A stretch of DNA of 64,000 nucleotides from Gracilariopsis chorda (Eukaryota; Rhodophyta; Florideophyceae; Gracilariales; Gracilariaceae), in the NCBI GenBank assembly GCA_003194525.1, contig NBIV01000073.1, positions 230,613 through 294,612 of the forward strand, in the 5' to 3' direction. Every line of letters starts with the position of its first letter. The first letter of the stretch is position 1. The translations under genes were made by a program, and so were the position numbers. This document shows, piece after piece, positions 30,624-41,659 of the stretch. The notes beneath the pieces were generated by a model. It was given only the letters and a program-made list of their open reading frames with translations, searched no databases and was not told where the DNA came from.

Positions 30624-31760
30624 ATGCCCGCGTCTGTCGTCCACGCCGGCGAGACCCCTTCGAAGGGTGGTCATCGCGGAAAGCGTCCCCGCAGCCCTAC
30701 GAAACAAGCCTCGCCACGAGCCCCGCCACCCAAGAAGCAACGACACGCCCGAACTTCGCCACAACAATACAAGTCCGCAGCCGCGAGCAACCTCCACAAC
30801 TCGTCCGCACCTCCGACAAAGCATGGAAGTTATCGCCATTACTACAAACGCCGTCTGCAGGGTAATGATCCTAGTACAGACGACCGTCTTCCTCTCATAC
30901 GACAGTTGTGCGCTGCCTACAAGCCGTTCACCATGCTTGACGTCGGTTGCAACGATGGTCAAATCCTCATGCAGCTTGCGCGACACCCCGACTGCGCCAA
31001 CGCCGTCGGTGTAGACATCGACACAAAGCTCATTCGAAGAGCGCGAGGAGCTCTTCGAATGCGAATCCACAACGGCGAGAAAGCGGAAGCCAAACAGTCA
31101 CCACGCACCCCGTCCCATGCAATCTCCTTTCCTTTCAACACCAGCTTTCGCGTCGAGGATATGTCCGCTGAGCAAGCATCCCAACCCCAATCTGCACAAT
31201 ACCAATACCATCTCGTGCTGTGTTTGAGCGTAACCAAATGGGTCCACCTTGACGGTGGAGACGCTGCTATTCAACGCCTCTTTCACACCATGTACGAGTG
31301 CTTAAAGCCTGGTGGTGTGCTTGTGCTGGAGCCTCAGCCGCCGAAGAGCTACAAGCTCGCGAGACAGAAAGGTCTGGCCCCGAAAAGCCGATCTTTTGAC
31401 CATCTCAAACTTAAGCCCAGCATGTTTCCGGACTACTTGCTCAAACAGTGTGGCTTCTCTGCAATGCGAGTCTTAAGAGACAAATCCCCTGCTGGAAAGG
31501 CTTTCAACCGACCAATATTCGCTTTCTTCAAAGGCGAACACGCACCATCGCTAAGACTCTTCGACGAAGCGCACCCGGAACAGTCTCACAACGCTCCCGA
31601 AACCAATACTCCAACCACAGCAAACCATAACTCTAACTCAAATCATCCAACACCCTCACCTTCCCATGAGAACAAGCAATCAACACCACCCAAATCACAG
31701 CAACACAGGACAAACGCTGGCAAAAGGGACAAGAATGCAAAGAAACGTGACAAATCATGA
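30624..31760 (+). CDS. Bin3/MePCE-like RNA 5'-gamma-phosphate methyltransferase
   Basis: This is a SAM-dependent methyltransferase of 378 aa of the Bin3 family, whose animal member MePCE caps 7SK and whose yeast member caps U6 snRNA with gamma-monomethyl phosphate. ATG 30624 (MPASVVHAGE) was chosen over upstream TTG codons. A basic, disordered, Lys/Arg/Pro-rich N-terminus (1-65) may be a nuclear signal. YRHYYKRR at 70-77 is typical of the family. SAM motif LDVGCNDG is at 105-112, acidic loop GVDID at 129-133, and the Bin3 hallmarks CLSVTKWVHL at 200-209 and VLEPQPPKSY at 234-243 follow. The C-terminus (from about 310) is Asn/Ser/Pro-rich, ending in a Lys-rich tail. No intron is seen. Confidence 0.9.
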   Translation: MPASVVHAGETPSKGGHRGKRPRSPTKQASPRAPPPKKQRHARTSPQQYKSAAASNLHNSSAPPTKHGSYRHYYKRRLQGNDPSTDDRLPLIRQLCAAYKPFTMLDVGCNDGQILMQLARHPDCANAVGVDIDTKLIRRARGALRMRIHNGEKAEAKQSPRTPSHAISFPFNTSFRVEDMSAEQASQPQSAQYQYHLVLCLSVTKWVHLDGGDAAIQRLFHTMYECLKPGGVLVLEPQPPKSYKLARQKGLAPKSRSFDHLKLKPSMFPDYLLKQCGFSAMRVLRDKSPAGKAFNRPIFAFFKGEHAPSLRLFDEAHPEQSHNAPETNTPTTANHNSNSNHPTPSPSHENKQSTPPKSQQHRTNAGKRDKNAKKRDKS

Positions 31761-32474
31761 CCAGTATCCCTTCCACAGCTCACTGGCTTAACCGAGAAAT
31801 ACATTTGCAGCTTGGCGCACCCACGGAATGCACAGCGTGCAGGAGGATGACCGTTTGTTTTCGCCGGATAGTTTTGTATACAGTTACTAAATGTAACCTT
31901 CACCAACACAGGATACATTGCTTGACATGTAAACCCCAACAATCTACGTGCTGTCCTTATCCGATCCTTTAAGTGTTTCGGCTTGTCCACCGTTGGTAGC
32001 ACTCGTGCATGTCCTAACTTGGCCCGTTCACTGGATCTCGATGCGGTCATCATGACGACGGTACATCCACGATCTTTGCACAAGCCCCAAATTCAACTCT
32101 TTACTTGGGAGATTGAGCCCTTTACTGCGCTCTCTTTAACACCAAGTGTACAGGGGTATGATATAGCGATGAAGGATTAGCGGTCTATCCCTACAACCTT
32201 CCCGCACCCACCGGAATACCAGTTCGCAGGAGCCAATTCGCAAACATTTTGTGGAGTTATGTCCACATTACTTGTCCATCAACGCAGAAACTCCGCACAA
32301 AGACCCTTTGCAGCAAAGGGAAGTTATCTGTGATGAAGCCCCACTTTCATGAACGATGCGTCAAATTACAAATTCCGTGCGTGCCGTTCAGAGTAGAATG
32401 TACTATCTACCCTCATAATGCAGTGAATATCTCGTTTATTGACCAAAATGCTACCGCGCAAAAGTTATCGTCCT
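31761..32474. other. Convergent intergenic spacer
   Basis: This 714-bp spacer lies between the Bin3-like gene (+) and the HSP70 gene (-), presumably holding both 3' UTRs. No coding sequence or RNA gene is recognised. Confidence 0.5.
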
Positions 32475-34484
32475 CTACATCCCGCCGGCCTTCTTGTCCT
32501 TTTCAGATTCTTTATCTGAGTCACTATCCGACTTGGGTTCTTCACTTGACGTTGACGACGATTCGGAGGCAGCATCCCTTTGGGCATTAGCCTCTTGCGA
32601 CGCCTTGTACATAGCTTCTCCTATTGACATAGCGGCCTTCGACAATGCCTCTATCTTCGCCTTGATATCGGATGAAGTTGCGCTATCCTTGTCCACCTCT
32701 GAACGCAGGTCCGCAATGGCAGCCTCCACAGCAGCGATTTGATCCGCATTCAGTTTGTCCTTGTGTTCATTGAAGCTCTTCTCAGTACTGTACAGCAAGC
32801 TATCTGCGTCATTCTTTGCCTCAATGGTATCACGACGTTCCTTATCAGCAGCGGCAAAAGATTCAGCATTCTTGACCATGTCTTCAATATCAGCATCAGA
32901 CAAGCCGCCAGAGCTCTGAATTCTGATGCTCTGTTCCTTGCCAGTTGCCTTGTCACGAGCAGATACGTGCAAAATTCCATTGGCATCAATGTCAAACACC
33001 ACATCGATCTGAGGCACACCTCTCGGTGCTGGCGGAATGCCGACGAGATCAAACTGACCCAGCATCTTGTTGTCCGCAGCCATCGCTCGTTCACCCTGAA
33101 GAACCTTGATGCCCACTTGGGTCTGGTTATCAGCGGCAGTTGAGAACACTTGGGATTTCTTGGTAGGGATGGTAGTGTTTCTGTTGATGAGTCTAGTAAA
33201 TACGCCACCAAGTGTTTCCAGACCGAGAGACAACGGAGTGACGTCAAGCAACAAGATGTCCTTGACATCACCACGCAACACACCTCCCTGCACGGCAGCT
33301 CCCATAGCAACGACCTCATCAGGGTTGACGCTCTTTGAAGGATCACGTCCAAAGAACTCCTTGACGGTTTCCTGAACACGCGGAAGCCGAGTCATACCAC
33401 CAACCATGAGGATATCGCCAATGTCCTTGGTAGAAATGCCAGCGTCCTTGAGGCAATTCTTCATAGGCTCCAGAGTGCGTCGCACGAGAGGATCGACAAG
33501 AGATTCGTACTTTGCACGCGTGAGCTTTATGTTCATGTGCTTGGGGCCGCTAGCATCAGCGGTGATGAAAGGAAGATTGATATCGGTCTGCATGGTAGAC
33601 GACAACTCTATCTTGGCTTTTTCGGCGGCTTCACGCAATCTCTGCAGAGCGAGTCTGTCCTTAGATAGATCGATTCCCTGCGCCTTCTTGAAGTCTGCCA
33701 CAAGATAATCCAACAAGACGTTGTCAAAGTCCTCACCACCGAGATGAGTGTCTCCATTGGTGGCCTTGACTTCAAAGACGCCTCCCGAAATCTCGAGAAT
33801 ACTGACATCAAAGGTTCCGCCACCAAGATCGTACACTGCGACGATCTTGCCCTCCGCCTTCTCCAAGCCGTACGCCAGGGCAGCAGCAGTGGGCTCATTA
33901 ATGATACGAGCGACATCCAAGCCAGCAATCTTACCAGCGTCCTTGGTTGCCTGGCGCTGGGAGTCATTGAAGTAGGCAGGAACGGTGATGACAGCGTGGT
34001 TGACCTTCCTGCCAAGGAAGCTCTCGGCAGTGTCCTTCATCTTCTGCAAGACGAAGGCACCGACCTGACTCGGGGAGTACTTCTGGCCTCCCGCCTCAAC
34101 CCAAGCGTCTCCATTGGGGCCGTCGACAATCTTGTACGGCATGATGTCAATATCATCCTGTGTTACCTTGTCAGTGTAACGACGGCCAATGAGGCGCTTG
34201 GTGGCGAATAGGGTGTTTGTGGGGTTGGTAACGGCCTGACGGCGGGCGGGAATGCCGACGAGTTTCTCGCCGTCTTGAGTGAAGGCGACGACGGACGGGG
34301 TGGTTCGCACGCCCTCGGCATTCTCGATGACGCGGGGGTTCTTACCCTCCATGACAGCGACGCAGGAATTGGTGGTGCCGAGATCAATGCCGATGACATC
34401 GCCGGAGATAGCGGAGGACAAACCCCTGCGCTGGGACAGGGAAGCGCGACGAAGCGCGACACCGAAGCGGGTTAAGGCACGCAT
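32475..34484 (-). CDS. Mitochondrial HSP70 (DnaK-type chaperone)
   Basis: This is an ATP-dependent chaperone of 669 aa from ATG 34484 ([10 protein letters not shown]). The N-terminal ~26 residues are Arg/Ser/Leu-rich without acids ([15 protein letters not shown]), a classic mitochondrial presequence. Hsp70 signatures are [10 protein letters not shown] at 31-40, [12 protein letters not shown] and [14 protein letters not shown]. The substrate domain carries [22 protein letters not shown]. Closest family resemblance is to bacterial DnaK/mitochondrial Ssc1 rather than cytosolic HSP70: it lacks EEVD and ends Ser/Asp/Glu/Lys-rich (KKAGGM), then TAG. It would drive matrix import and folding. It is single-exon and divergent from the MBOAT gene. 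Confidence 0.96.
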   Translation of the reverse strand: MRALTRFGVALRRASLSQRRGLSSAISGDVIGIDLGTTNSCVAVMEGKNPRVIENAEGVRTTPSVVAFTQDGEKLVGIPARRQAVTNPTNTLFATKRLIGRRYTDKVTQDDIDIMPYKIVDGPNGDAWVEAGGQKYSPSQVGAFVLQKMKDTAESFLGRKVNHAVITVPAYFNDSQRQATKDAGKIAGLDVARIINEPTAAALAYGLEKAEGKIVAVYDLGGGTFDVSILEISGGVFEVKATNGDTHLGGEDFDNVLLDYLVADFKKAQGIDLSKDRLALQRLREAAEKAKIELSSTMQTDINLPFITADASGPKHMNIKLTRAKYESLVDPLVRRTLEPMKNCLKDAGISTKDIGDILMVGGMTRLPRVQETVKEFFGRDPSKSVNPDEVVAMGAAVQGGVLRGDVKDILLLDVTPLSLGLETLGGVFTRLINRNTTIPTKKSQVFSTAADNQTQVGIKVLQGERAMAADNKMLGQFDLVGIPPAPRGVPQIDVVFDIDANGILHVSARDKATGKEQSIRIQSSGGLSDADIEDMVKNAESFAAADKERRDTIEAKNDADSLLYSTEKSFNEHKDKLNADQIAAVEAAIADLRSEVDKDSATSSDIKAKIEALSKAAMSIGEAMYKASQEANAQRDAASESSSTSSEEPKSDSDSDKESEKDKKAGGM

Positions 34485-34975
34485 ATCTGGCAAGCGCAAC
34501 AGGACGCGGATACGGCACGGGAGCAGTGGGGACTAACGGAGCGTGCTTAAGTATCGCCGGGCAGAGGCGGCGACGAGGACGGCGGCGAAGACGGCGGCGA
34601 AGACGGCGGCGTAGCGCAGCTGGAACATGATCCGCACGGGGCAGATCAGAAGGCGCCATACTCCCCAACGGAGACGGCGCACGTCGCCGGCGTCTGCCGC
34701 GTCGCGCACGTGTCCACACGCGGCCAGTGAAATTGCATCGCGACGCTTCTAGAGCGCGCGGCGCTTGTCGTCGCGTGATTGGCGCGCAACGGACGGCGAG
34801 CGCCGCGCCACGTGGCCGCGTCGCGCGCGCCCATTGGACGCGTGCGCCGCGTGCGCGCGGCGTGCCATTCATCTGCATCGCCCCACTTATCTTACATACT
34901 TATCCGCACCCCCCCCCCCACCTCTCATCCCACACCTCCTCCTCCCCCCCTTCACGTTCACCCTTCCTTGCCAAC
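34485..34975. promoter_or_regulatory. Divergent GC-rich promoter region, HSP70 / MBOAT
   Basis: This 491-bp space lies between outward start codons. It is very GC- and CG-rich and includes two ATTGG (inverted CCAAT) motifs at 34778-34782 and 34833-34837, a GGCGGCGAAGAC mini-repeat, and a C-run with pyrimidine tract just before the MBOAT ATG. I did not see a convincing heat-shock element. Confidence 0.45.
34566..34611. repeat. GGCGGCGA(A/C)GAC 12-bp tandem repeat
   Basis: About four imperfect head-to-tail copies of a 12-bp GC-rich unit lie in the HSP70/MBOAT divergent promoter. Confidence 0.7.
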
Positions 34976-36424
34976 ATGGAGTCGCTGTCCACCTCGTTAG
35001 CTTCCCTGCGCCATGTCGCCGTGGCTTACGACCAGGCGCTCACCCCCGCTCCACTCCTCAACGTCGTCGATACCTTGGCCGATGTCGCCGCCGTCACTCC
35101 TGCCGAGGTCCGACTCTTCCTGTGTCTTCTGCTCGCGTACCCGGTCGCGCTGTCGTGGCGAGCCCTGCCCCCAGGGCCCTCCGGCCTCTTCCGACACCTG
35201 TTCTCAGTAATTGTGGGCGGCTGGATGCTCCAGTTCGCCAACGGCTATCAGATCTTCCTCAACCTCTCCTCATGCCTATTCTGCTACTTGCTAATGCACC
35301 TCCTCGGACCATACAGCGCCAAGACCGTCTCCGCCGTCGCCATACTCATCCTCGCAATTGGCCATCTCTACAGACAGATCACCGACTACCTGGGTTGGAC
35401 GCTCGACTGGACCCTCGTCGCAATGGTCACCACGCAAAAGATCATGGGTCTGGCCTACAACATCCAGGACGGCGTGGATCCGCATGCTACCCCAGAGCAA
35501 ACCTCCCGATCCGTCAAAAAGGTGCCTTCGCTTTTGGAGTTTCTTAGTTTCATTCTCTTCCCCGCCAATGTCGTCATTGGCCCCTCCTTCGAGTATTCGC
35601 ATTACATTGCGTTTGCCACTGGCCAGAACGTTTCGCCCTCCCCCTACCTTCCTGGCATCTGGAGACTCTTCCAGGGCCTGTTCTATTTTGTCGCCCACAC
35701 GGCTATTGCGCTCAAATTCCCGTGCGCCGCCCTTCTCAGTGACCCAAACTTCTTTAAGTCCGGAACCTTCCTCACCCGCTACGCTGCCATTTGGATCGCG
35801 CTGCTGGCCGTGCGATTCAAGTACTACTTTGGTTGGAAGATTGCTGAGGGCTCCGCCTGCATGTCCGGTCTCGGTTTCAACGGCTTTGAAAAGGCCACCG
35901 GCAAGGAGAAGTGGGATCGCGTTGAGAACGTCAACGTTTGGAAGTACGAGACATCGGGTTCTCTGCGCACTTCCTCGCAAAACTGGAACAAGACAACCAA
36001 TCTTTGGTTGCGCCGCTATGTGTATGACCGCGCACCGCCATCCGTCAATCTCTACTTTACCTACCTTGTGTCCGCCTTTTGGCACGGATTCTACCCCGGC
36101 TACTACATGTTCTTCCTCTCTGTTGCGGCCGCCACCGTGGTTCATCGCCAGGTTCGCCGCACCATGCGCCTACGCTTTATGAAGGCCGATGGCAAGACGC
36201 CGGGTCCGCTCATGCCCCTGTACGAGTTGTGCTCGTTTTTGGCTACAAACATTACTCTTAACTACTTTATCATGTCTTTTGTTATGCTCGCGTTTAATCT
36301 ATCTATTACGGCTTTCAAAGGGTTTGGCTTTTATGGACATTGGATCCTTTTGGTTTCGCTTATTTTGTTCAATTCTGGACTTATCAGAGCACCGGCGAAG
36401 AAGCCTGCCGCGAAGACTCAGTAA
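34976..36424 (+). CDS. MBOAT lysophospholipid acyltransferase (LPCAT/Ale1-like)
   Basis: This is a multi-pass membrane O-acyltransferase of 482 aa, probably in the ER, reacylating lysophospholipids with acyl-CoA in membrane remodelling. ATG 34976 (MESLSTSLAS) follows a pyrimidine-rich leader; the frame is open further upstream but without a better start. About ten hydrophobic segments are visible. Family motifs are LEFLSFILFPANVVIGPSFE at 187-206, the catalytic-type Asn region SSQNWNKTTNLWLRRYVY at 333-350 and the invariant His in AFWHGFYPGYY (H370). The C-terminus is Lys/Ala-rich (APAKKPAAKTQ), possibly an ER-retention-like tail. It is single-exon and of normal length for the family. Confidence 0.92.
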   Translation: MESLSTSLASLRHVAVAYDQALTPAPLLNVVDTLADVAAVTPAEVRLFLCLLLAYPVALSWRALPPGPSGLFRHLFSVIVGGWMLQFANGYQIFLNLSSCLFCYLLMHLLGPYSAKTVSAVAILILAIGHLYRQITDYLGWTLDWTLVAMVTTQKIMGLAYNIQDGVDPHATPEQTSRSVKKVPSLLEFLSFILFPANVVIGPSFEYSHYIAFATGQNVSPSPYLPGIWRLFQGLFYFVAHTAIALKFPCAALLSDPNFFKSGTFLTRYAAIWIALLAVRFKYYFGWKIAEGSACMSGLGFNGFEKATGKEKWDRVENVNVWKYETSGSLRTSSQNWNKTTNLWLRRYVYDRAPPSVNLYFTYLVSAFWHGFYPGYYMFFLSVAAATVVHRQVRRTMRLRFMKADGKTPGPLMPLYELCSFLATNITLNYFIMSFVMLAFNLSITAFKGFGFYGHWILLVSLILFNSGLIRAPAKKPAAKTQ

Positions 36425-38194
36425 AACGCTCATCCGCCTCAATTTTTTTTTTTTGAAGTGTTGCCGCACTTTTGTGTTTGTTTCGCGTTTGTTGGTAGGC
36501 TAGTGTAGCGATGACTGCTAGCCTGTTGGATTGTGGGGAACGACACTTCATCGTCAACCAAGGCAAAGCGCTTGTCGTAATCGCTTGGCCACTTCTCGCA
36601 CATCCTCAGAAAACGAGGAATCATTCAGGGTGTGTAAGTGCGCATGGGAGGTCATACTTCGTTTATGCCAAAAGAGCACACGTCAATGTGCGGTGACCTC
36701 GGACAGGCGGCTGGTTACGTCGGATGAATGCCGCATATTCACCAGGACGGGGACTGACCTACAGCTATGGTCACCATTCCAAAGTGCGATTCTGAGTGCC
36801 CTATGTCGCCGCAGTGCTGATTCCGATACCACGAGAATCATTAAGAAGAATAGAGGAACTCCGCAACACGAATTTTGTAGCGTTTTTCGTAGAAACGTAT
36901 GACACGCAGTACAGGGTACGAAAAACAGGATGAGATACGAAATCTGTTGTCGTAGATTTCAGAAAGATACTGTACGAAACTGCTTTTCGTGGCTGTACTA
37001 AAAAAAGAAAGCAACTGATTGCACTTCAGTGGGCACAGCCAAGCTCACATCATAACCAAACTGTGGGGGCCATCACGAGAGGTGACGCAGGGGGCCAAAA
37101 TAAATGAAAAATTAGCCAAAAAAGGGTATTCCTCGTAGCTCGAAGCCCCAAAAAGATGAAACGACACAAACAAAAGCTCAAACCAACAACCAATGCAGGG
37201 ACCAAAAGGACTCAACCTGCAACGATAACAACAAATACAAAACAAGAAAACAACGCTCAATCATAATACAAACTTCTTGATACTTATTGGAACGGCACAC
37301 AACTCAAAAATTATTTCAAGGGTCACTACAAGTCAAACTCCCAGCTTTTAGTAAGACACTTCGAATGTGAAGTGATTTCTGCAGCTTAACCACTTATGCA
37401 CCAACCTGAAGCAGGTGCATACAATCCTTACAGGGCTTCCAAAGGTTAGCTACTAACAGCTGGATATGTTTTCACTGCATACCCAATCTGGCCCTTTGCA
37501 GGAGAGGTTGCACGAAACTTTGCCTGCAGACAGCTTTCTGTCAAGTATCTCTGTCTGGAAAGCAGCAGTTCTTTCGACTGTCACCGTTATCCGAGAAAAG
37601 CTCCATTGGGGGCTCACAGACGACAGAAGCGCCTTTAGTACACACTATCCGTCTCCTGCAAACGCCGAAGGCGCTTCAACTGGTCTCATCGACGGTAATG
37701 CCCCACCCCAAGTATGCACAAAGCGGCAAACGCCTCACTAAGTGCGGTTGAGAGTTGATGGTTGATATTGAAAGTTGAGACAATTGTGGGGGTGAGGACT
37801 TTTTGATGTCGTTCTTATTGAGATAAGTCCAGACCGAAGACCGGGACTCAAATCGCCCTTTTATAGATTCAAAAAGCATGCAAAACAACACAAAAACGCA
37901 TTACTACTTTCTACTTACTCATATGTGCGTCTAGGTTACTCCATTGGCTTCCAGAAGCGTCTGGAGCTGCACACTAACCAATAGGAATTTAGCAACTGGC
38001 GCCTGCATCACCGTAATACAATGGTAATGCTGGGCCAGCGAGGCTTAGAATGCTCCAGACACTGCTGGAGCACTCTACACGTGTGTTCCAGCAGTGCTGG
38101 AACATTTTACCAATTTAGCGACCGACACAAACCAAGAGCAACATGGTTTTGTCATGCGTGAGCTTATCCAAGCCTGGAATGGAGCCCATTACGT
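36425..38194. other. Intergenic region without recognised genes
   Basis: This 1.77-kb region lies downstream of the MBOAT gene. It begins with a T-run at about 36440, likely in the 3' UTR. Around 36860-36990 there are several ACGAAA/TTTCGT dyads that resemble a motif cluster near 43840-43960, perhaps a small decayed transposon. At 37730-37890 there is an LTR-like stretch with a reverse-strand TATAAAAGG. Neither is firm. Confidence 0.4.
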
Positions 38195-39021
38195 TGAAGT
38201 GCAACGCCCTCAGGGAGGGATTCTGGGTACTTGAACGCTTTCCCGATATTATCGGTTGTGTAGTGTGTATATGAACTACGCCCCACTATGGTGGATATGG
38301 ACACGTGGGAAACGGTTTTGGGTCAATTGGCGGTTGGCCACAGTAGTGGATGTTGCCACGAAATGTGGAGTATTTTAGCTAATATTATTTATTATTTTCA
38401 CACCCATTTCTGGGAAGGTAGTACTTAGTGCGACGGCGCACTGCCGTTGCACCAGTAAACCTTCCACAACAAGGGACCCCAACATGGGGAATTGGCTCTA
38501 GTTGTTGCCGCTTGCGCGCGTACTCTACTCCTCCTTGGAGGGAAACGCCGTAAACCACGGGACATCTAACCCCCTTGCACATCTAAAGAAACCCATCACT
38601 GGGAGTATAATTGTTCCAGTCATATTGGTGTTTCGCCCTGTATAGGGAGTCCTGTCCACCGGCATTGCCGTATCTGCTCGTCGCTCTCGCGACTCACATC
38701 GTCCTCTCTTCCTCCTCTTCGCCCTTCCTTTTCCCCCTTTTTAGGGTAGCACCTCCCGCTATCCGCGGCCCTCGTGTGCGCATCCACTCACACTTCCCCA
38801 CTTACGTGGAAACATACCTCTACTGAGGATCACACCCCGCTCACGCGGATACCGATTCTTCGCCTTCACCTCCCTGCGCGAGTCGCGACAGGTGTCCCTG
38901 GTCTTACAAACCGGCTTCGCCGTGACACCTCTCGGAGGGCTCTACCCAACTGGGTTCACCTCGTGAGAGGAAGATCCCGAACGTCTTTCGGTGTTTTTCC
39001 CCTTTGGGGCATTGCACCACA
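38195..39021 (+). repeat. Solo LTR, Ty3-related family, left arm of palindrome (827 bp)
   Basis: This starts TGAAGTGCAACG and ends GCATTGCACCACA. It shares end sequences and several internal blocks (CTTACGTGG, AACGTCTT, GTATAGGG) with the LTRs at 3837 and 13290, so it is a diverged member or sister family. No internal retrotransposon sequence is attached, hence a solo LTR. The immediate 5-bp flanks (TACGT and CGTCT) do not form a clean duplication. Confidence 0.85.
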
Positions 39022-39047
39022 CGTCTAGTCTACCCAGCGTACATTCG

Positions 39048-39872
39048 TGTGGTGCAACGCTCCAAAGGGGAGAAACACCGAAAGACGTTCGGGATCTTTC
39101 CTCCGTGGAGGTGAACCCAGTTGGGTAGAGCCCCTCTAGGGATGGCATGGCGGAGCCGGTTTGTAAGACCGAGGCCACCCTTCGCGACTACCGCAAGAGG
39201 GTTTAGGACAAAAATCGGTATCCGCGAGAGCGGGAATGCGTCCCCGCCAGAGGTAGGTTCCCACGTAAGTGGGGTGTGTGAGCGAATGCGCACACGACGG
39301 CCGCGGATAGCGTGAGGTGCTACCCTAGAAAGGAGGAAAAGGAAGGGCGAAGAGGAGGAAGAGAGGACGAATTGAGTCGCGAGAGCGACGGGGGCAAACG
39401 GCGATGCCGGTAACAATATCCCTATACGGGGCAAAACACCAATGCAATTGGAATAATATGACTCCCAGTGATGGGTCCCTTTAGATGTGCAAGGGGGTTA
39501 GATGTCCCGTGTTTCACGGCGTTTCCCTCCAAAGAGGAGTAGAGCACGCGCGCAAGCGGTAACACGTAGAGCCAATTCACCAGGTTGGGGTCCCTTGTTG
39601 GGGATGGTTTACTGGTTCGATGGCAGTGCGCCGTCACACCAAGTACTAACTTCCCAGAAGTGGGTGTGAAAATAATAAATAAAATCAACTGAAATACTCC
39701 ACATTTCGTGGCCACATCCACTACTGTGGCCAACCGCCAATTGACCCAAAACCGTGTCCCACGTGTCCATATCCACCGTTGTGGGGCGTAGTTCGTATAC
39801 ACACTACACAACCGAAATTATCGGGAAAGCATTCAAGTACCAAGAATCCCTCCCTGAGGGCGTTGCACTTCA
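39048..39872 (-). repeat. Solo LTR, inverted right arm of palindrome (825 bp)
   Basis: This is the reverse-complement copy of the left-arm LTR, with only scattered differences by eye. It is flanked by a perfect 5-bp target-site duplication ATTCG (39043-39047 and 39873-39877), showing that it arrived by its own integration and then lost its internal region by LTR-LTR recombination. The 26-bp spacer at 39022-39047 separates the two arms. Confidence 0.87.
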
Positions 39873-40058
39873 ATTCGGTTCATACCGAGCAGCGATAAAA
39901 TGTGTCACAGTGTAACACACATCACAACGCTCCCTAAGAGATTTCTTCCGCTCAGCAGTCTTCTGACACTCAAAAACATTCCAAAAGTGTAAGAACTTCA
40001 GACAACTGAAGCTAATGCCGCCCATTCCAAAGCTGAAAGACTACGCAATTTCATATTT

Positions 40059-40756
40059 AATGACTCTCACGAAATGTTGCTTCTCAAATGCGTGCCTACA
40101 ACAGATTTTCACAGAGCCAAACATGGAGATCTTGATCTTAAGTATAACAAGTGCCTTCGGATTTCTTAGATAACATTCCAAGACGCTTAAGGGATCATCA
40201 GTTTCAGTCCTCTGTGAAAACGTTGCAATATGAAATGAAAACAATGATTTATGAACGTCGAAAGCCCAACCGTATGAACATTACAGCATCGGGTATGACC
40301 GAAGAAGTTACAGCTTTTCAAGGACTTCTACATAAGCTCGTCGTAGAAATGGATGACTTTGACCTTTGTAAGGTTCAAGAACGATAAATTGCTAACGCAA
40401 GAGAACAAAAATTATTAGAGGCAGGTAAAGAAGTTCAAAGGATGGCAATTCAACGTAAGCCAAATCGAAAAGAAGACAAAGATGTGTTGGCTTGTAGTGA
40501 GACTTGACCACGATCGAGAGCAAAAACAAAAGACACGACAGCTTTTCAGGGCGACAATGAATGGGAAACAAATGTATGTCAGCAGCTCAATGAAACGCAC
40601 CGTTTAGAAGAACGCAAGATTCCGTTACATGCAAAACAATTCGTGCTTCGTCGCGCACAATGGGAAGAGGAAAGGAAGGACAGGTAATTTTCGAAGGATC
40701 AAAACCGCAAACAGCTTGAGCTTCTTAGCACATTTATAACACAACTTAAAAAGTAA
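40059..40756 (+). pseudogene. Myb/SANT-like accessory ORF of a PIF/Harbinger-type element, broken
   Basis: A decayed frame with protein-like composition is visible: a segment LLLKCVPTTDFHRAKHGDL (from 40059), then after a frameshift LDNIPRRLRDHQFQSSVKTL and GMTEEVTAFQGLLHKLVVEM. The frame continues through stops near 40385 (TAA), 40504 (TGA) and 40685 (TAA) into a basic, coiled-coil tail ending in ELLSTFITQLKK. This pattern (trihelix-like DNA-binding region, then a Glu/Arg-rich coiled coil with a hydrophobic tail) is that of the second protein of Harbinger-like transposons. The assignment is by resemblance only. Confidence 0.5.
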
Positions 40757-41659
40757 TTGTGTGGATAATAACGTTCATGGGAATACAAGCCAGCCATCTC
40801 TCGTACAAAAAGACAGGAGATGCAGCAATAACATCCAATGGAACCCCAAAGGGTGCATCCAGAACATGACTTCGCCCGACGGGCACTTCCAGAACGCTAG
40901 CACTATAGGTCGTATTCCACAGCAAGCGGTGCTTGCGAAAGAAGTCGTGATCATTCTTTGGCATGATGGAGCGAGCTGTGGCCGTTTTATTGTCTTCTGC
41001 TGTTGTGTTTGTAATTCTCGAGATGGGCGTGGACTTCATAAATGTCATTTGAGTCCAATTTATAGAGATATAGGGTCCATGCTAGCGATAGCTATACAAA
41101 GAAGCCAAAGGTGACATCGAACTGTTTCATTCTACTTATTTTGAGTAAGTCTCTGATTGGCTTTGAACGAACTGTTTGTCAATTTATCTGAAAGGACTTA
41201 CACTGTACAAGTGAGGTTTGTATCTGTGATATGGATACGCATCGCATGGGATTATTGCCATCGACTGGGTGGAAACGACGTTGTCATTGGTTTCTTTGGC
41301 GACAAACGTGATACCTGCGAAGCCTCTTCACGTAATGTGCCCCTTACCCAGCGACCTCTTGACCTTGAATGAAGAGGTGCAGCGAAGAAGGCGATAATCG
41401 TCGGAACCGACAGGCTTCAGCTGTTGAACACGCCTAAGGGTCCTAACACTTTCCTCGTATCGTATGTATTTCAGTGAGGGTAGCAAGGCTACTGATTCGT
41501 AGTTTGTGGTTACGGTGCAGAGGGAAGTGTTATAGGCTACTGGGGCCCTTAGCAGACTCCCCGTGGTAGCAATGGAATTGAGACTACCCGTTCGGAAGAA
41601 AAGAATGTCATCGACCTTCTAGGTTCTGCCGTAAACCACGAGGGATCAAAAGAGGAAAA
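40757..41659. other. No gene recognised
   Basis: This is probably transposon debris between the Myb-like remnant and the coiled-coil remnant. Short open stretches exist on both strands, but none shows a motif I can support. Confidence 0.35.

Noticed and set aside
34903-34960. Possible CRISPR or other structured array in the C-rich pyrimidine tract before the MBOAT gene
   Set aside because: It is a simple C/T-rich leader in a eukaryotic promoter, with no repeat-spacer structure.
34765-35547. Overlapping plus-strand frame of 260 codons across the MBOAT start
   Set aside because: It is a shadow frame in GC-rich sequence. The MBOAT frame has clear transmembrane segments and catalytic motifs.
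39030-39434. Minus-strand 134-codon ORF in the right solo LTR
   Set aside because: It lies wholly within the inverted LTR with no domain; LTR sequence is not expected to encode protein.
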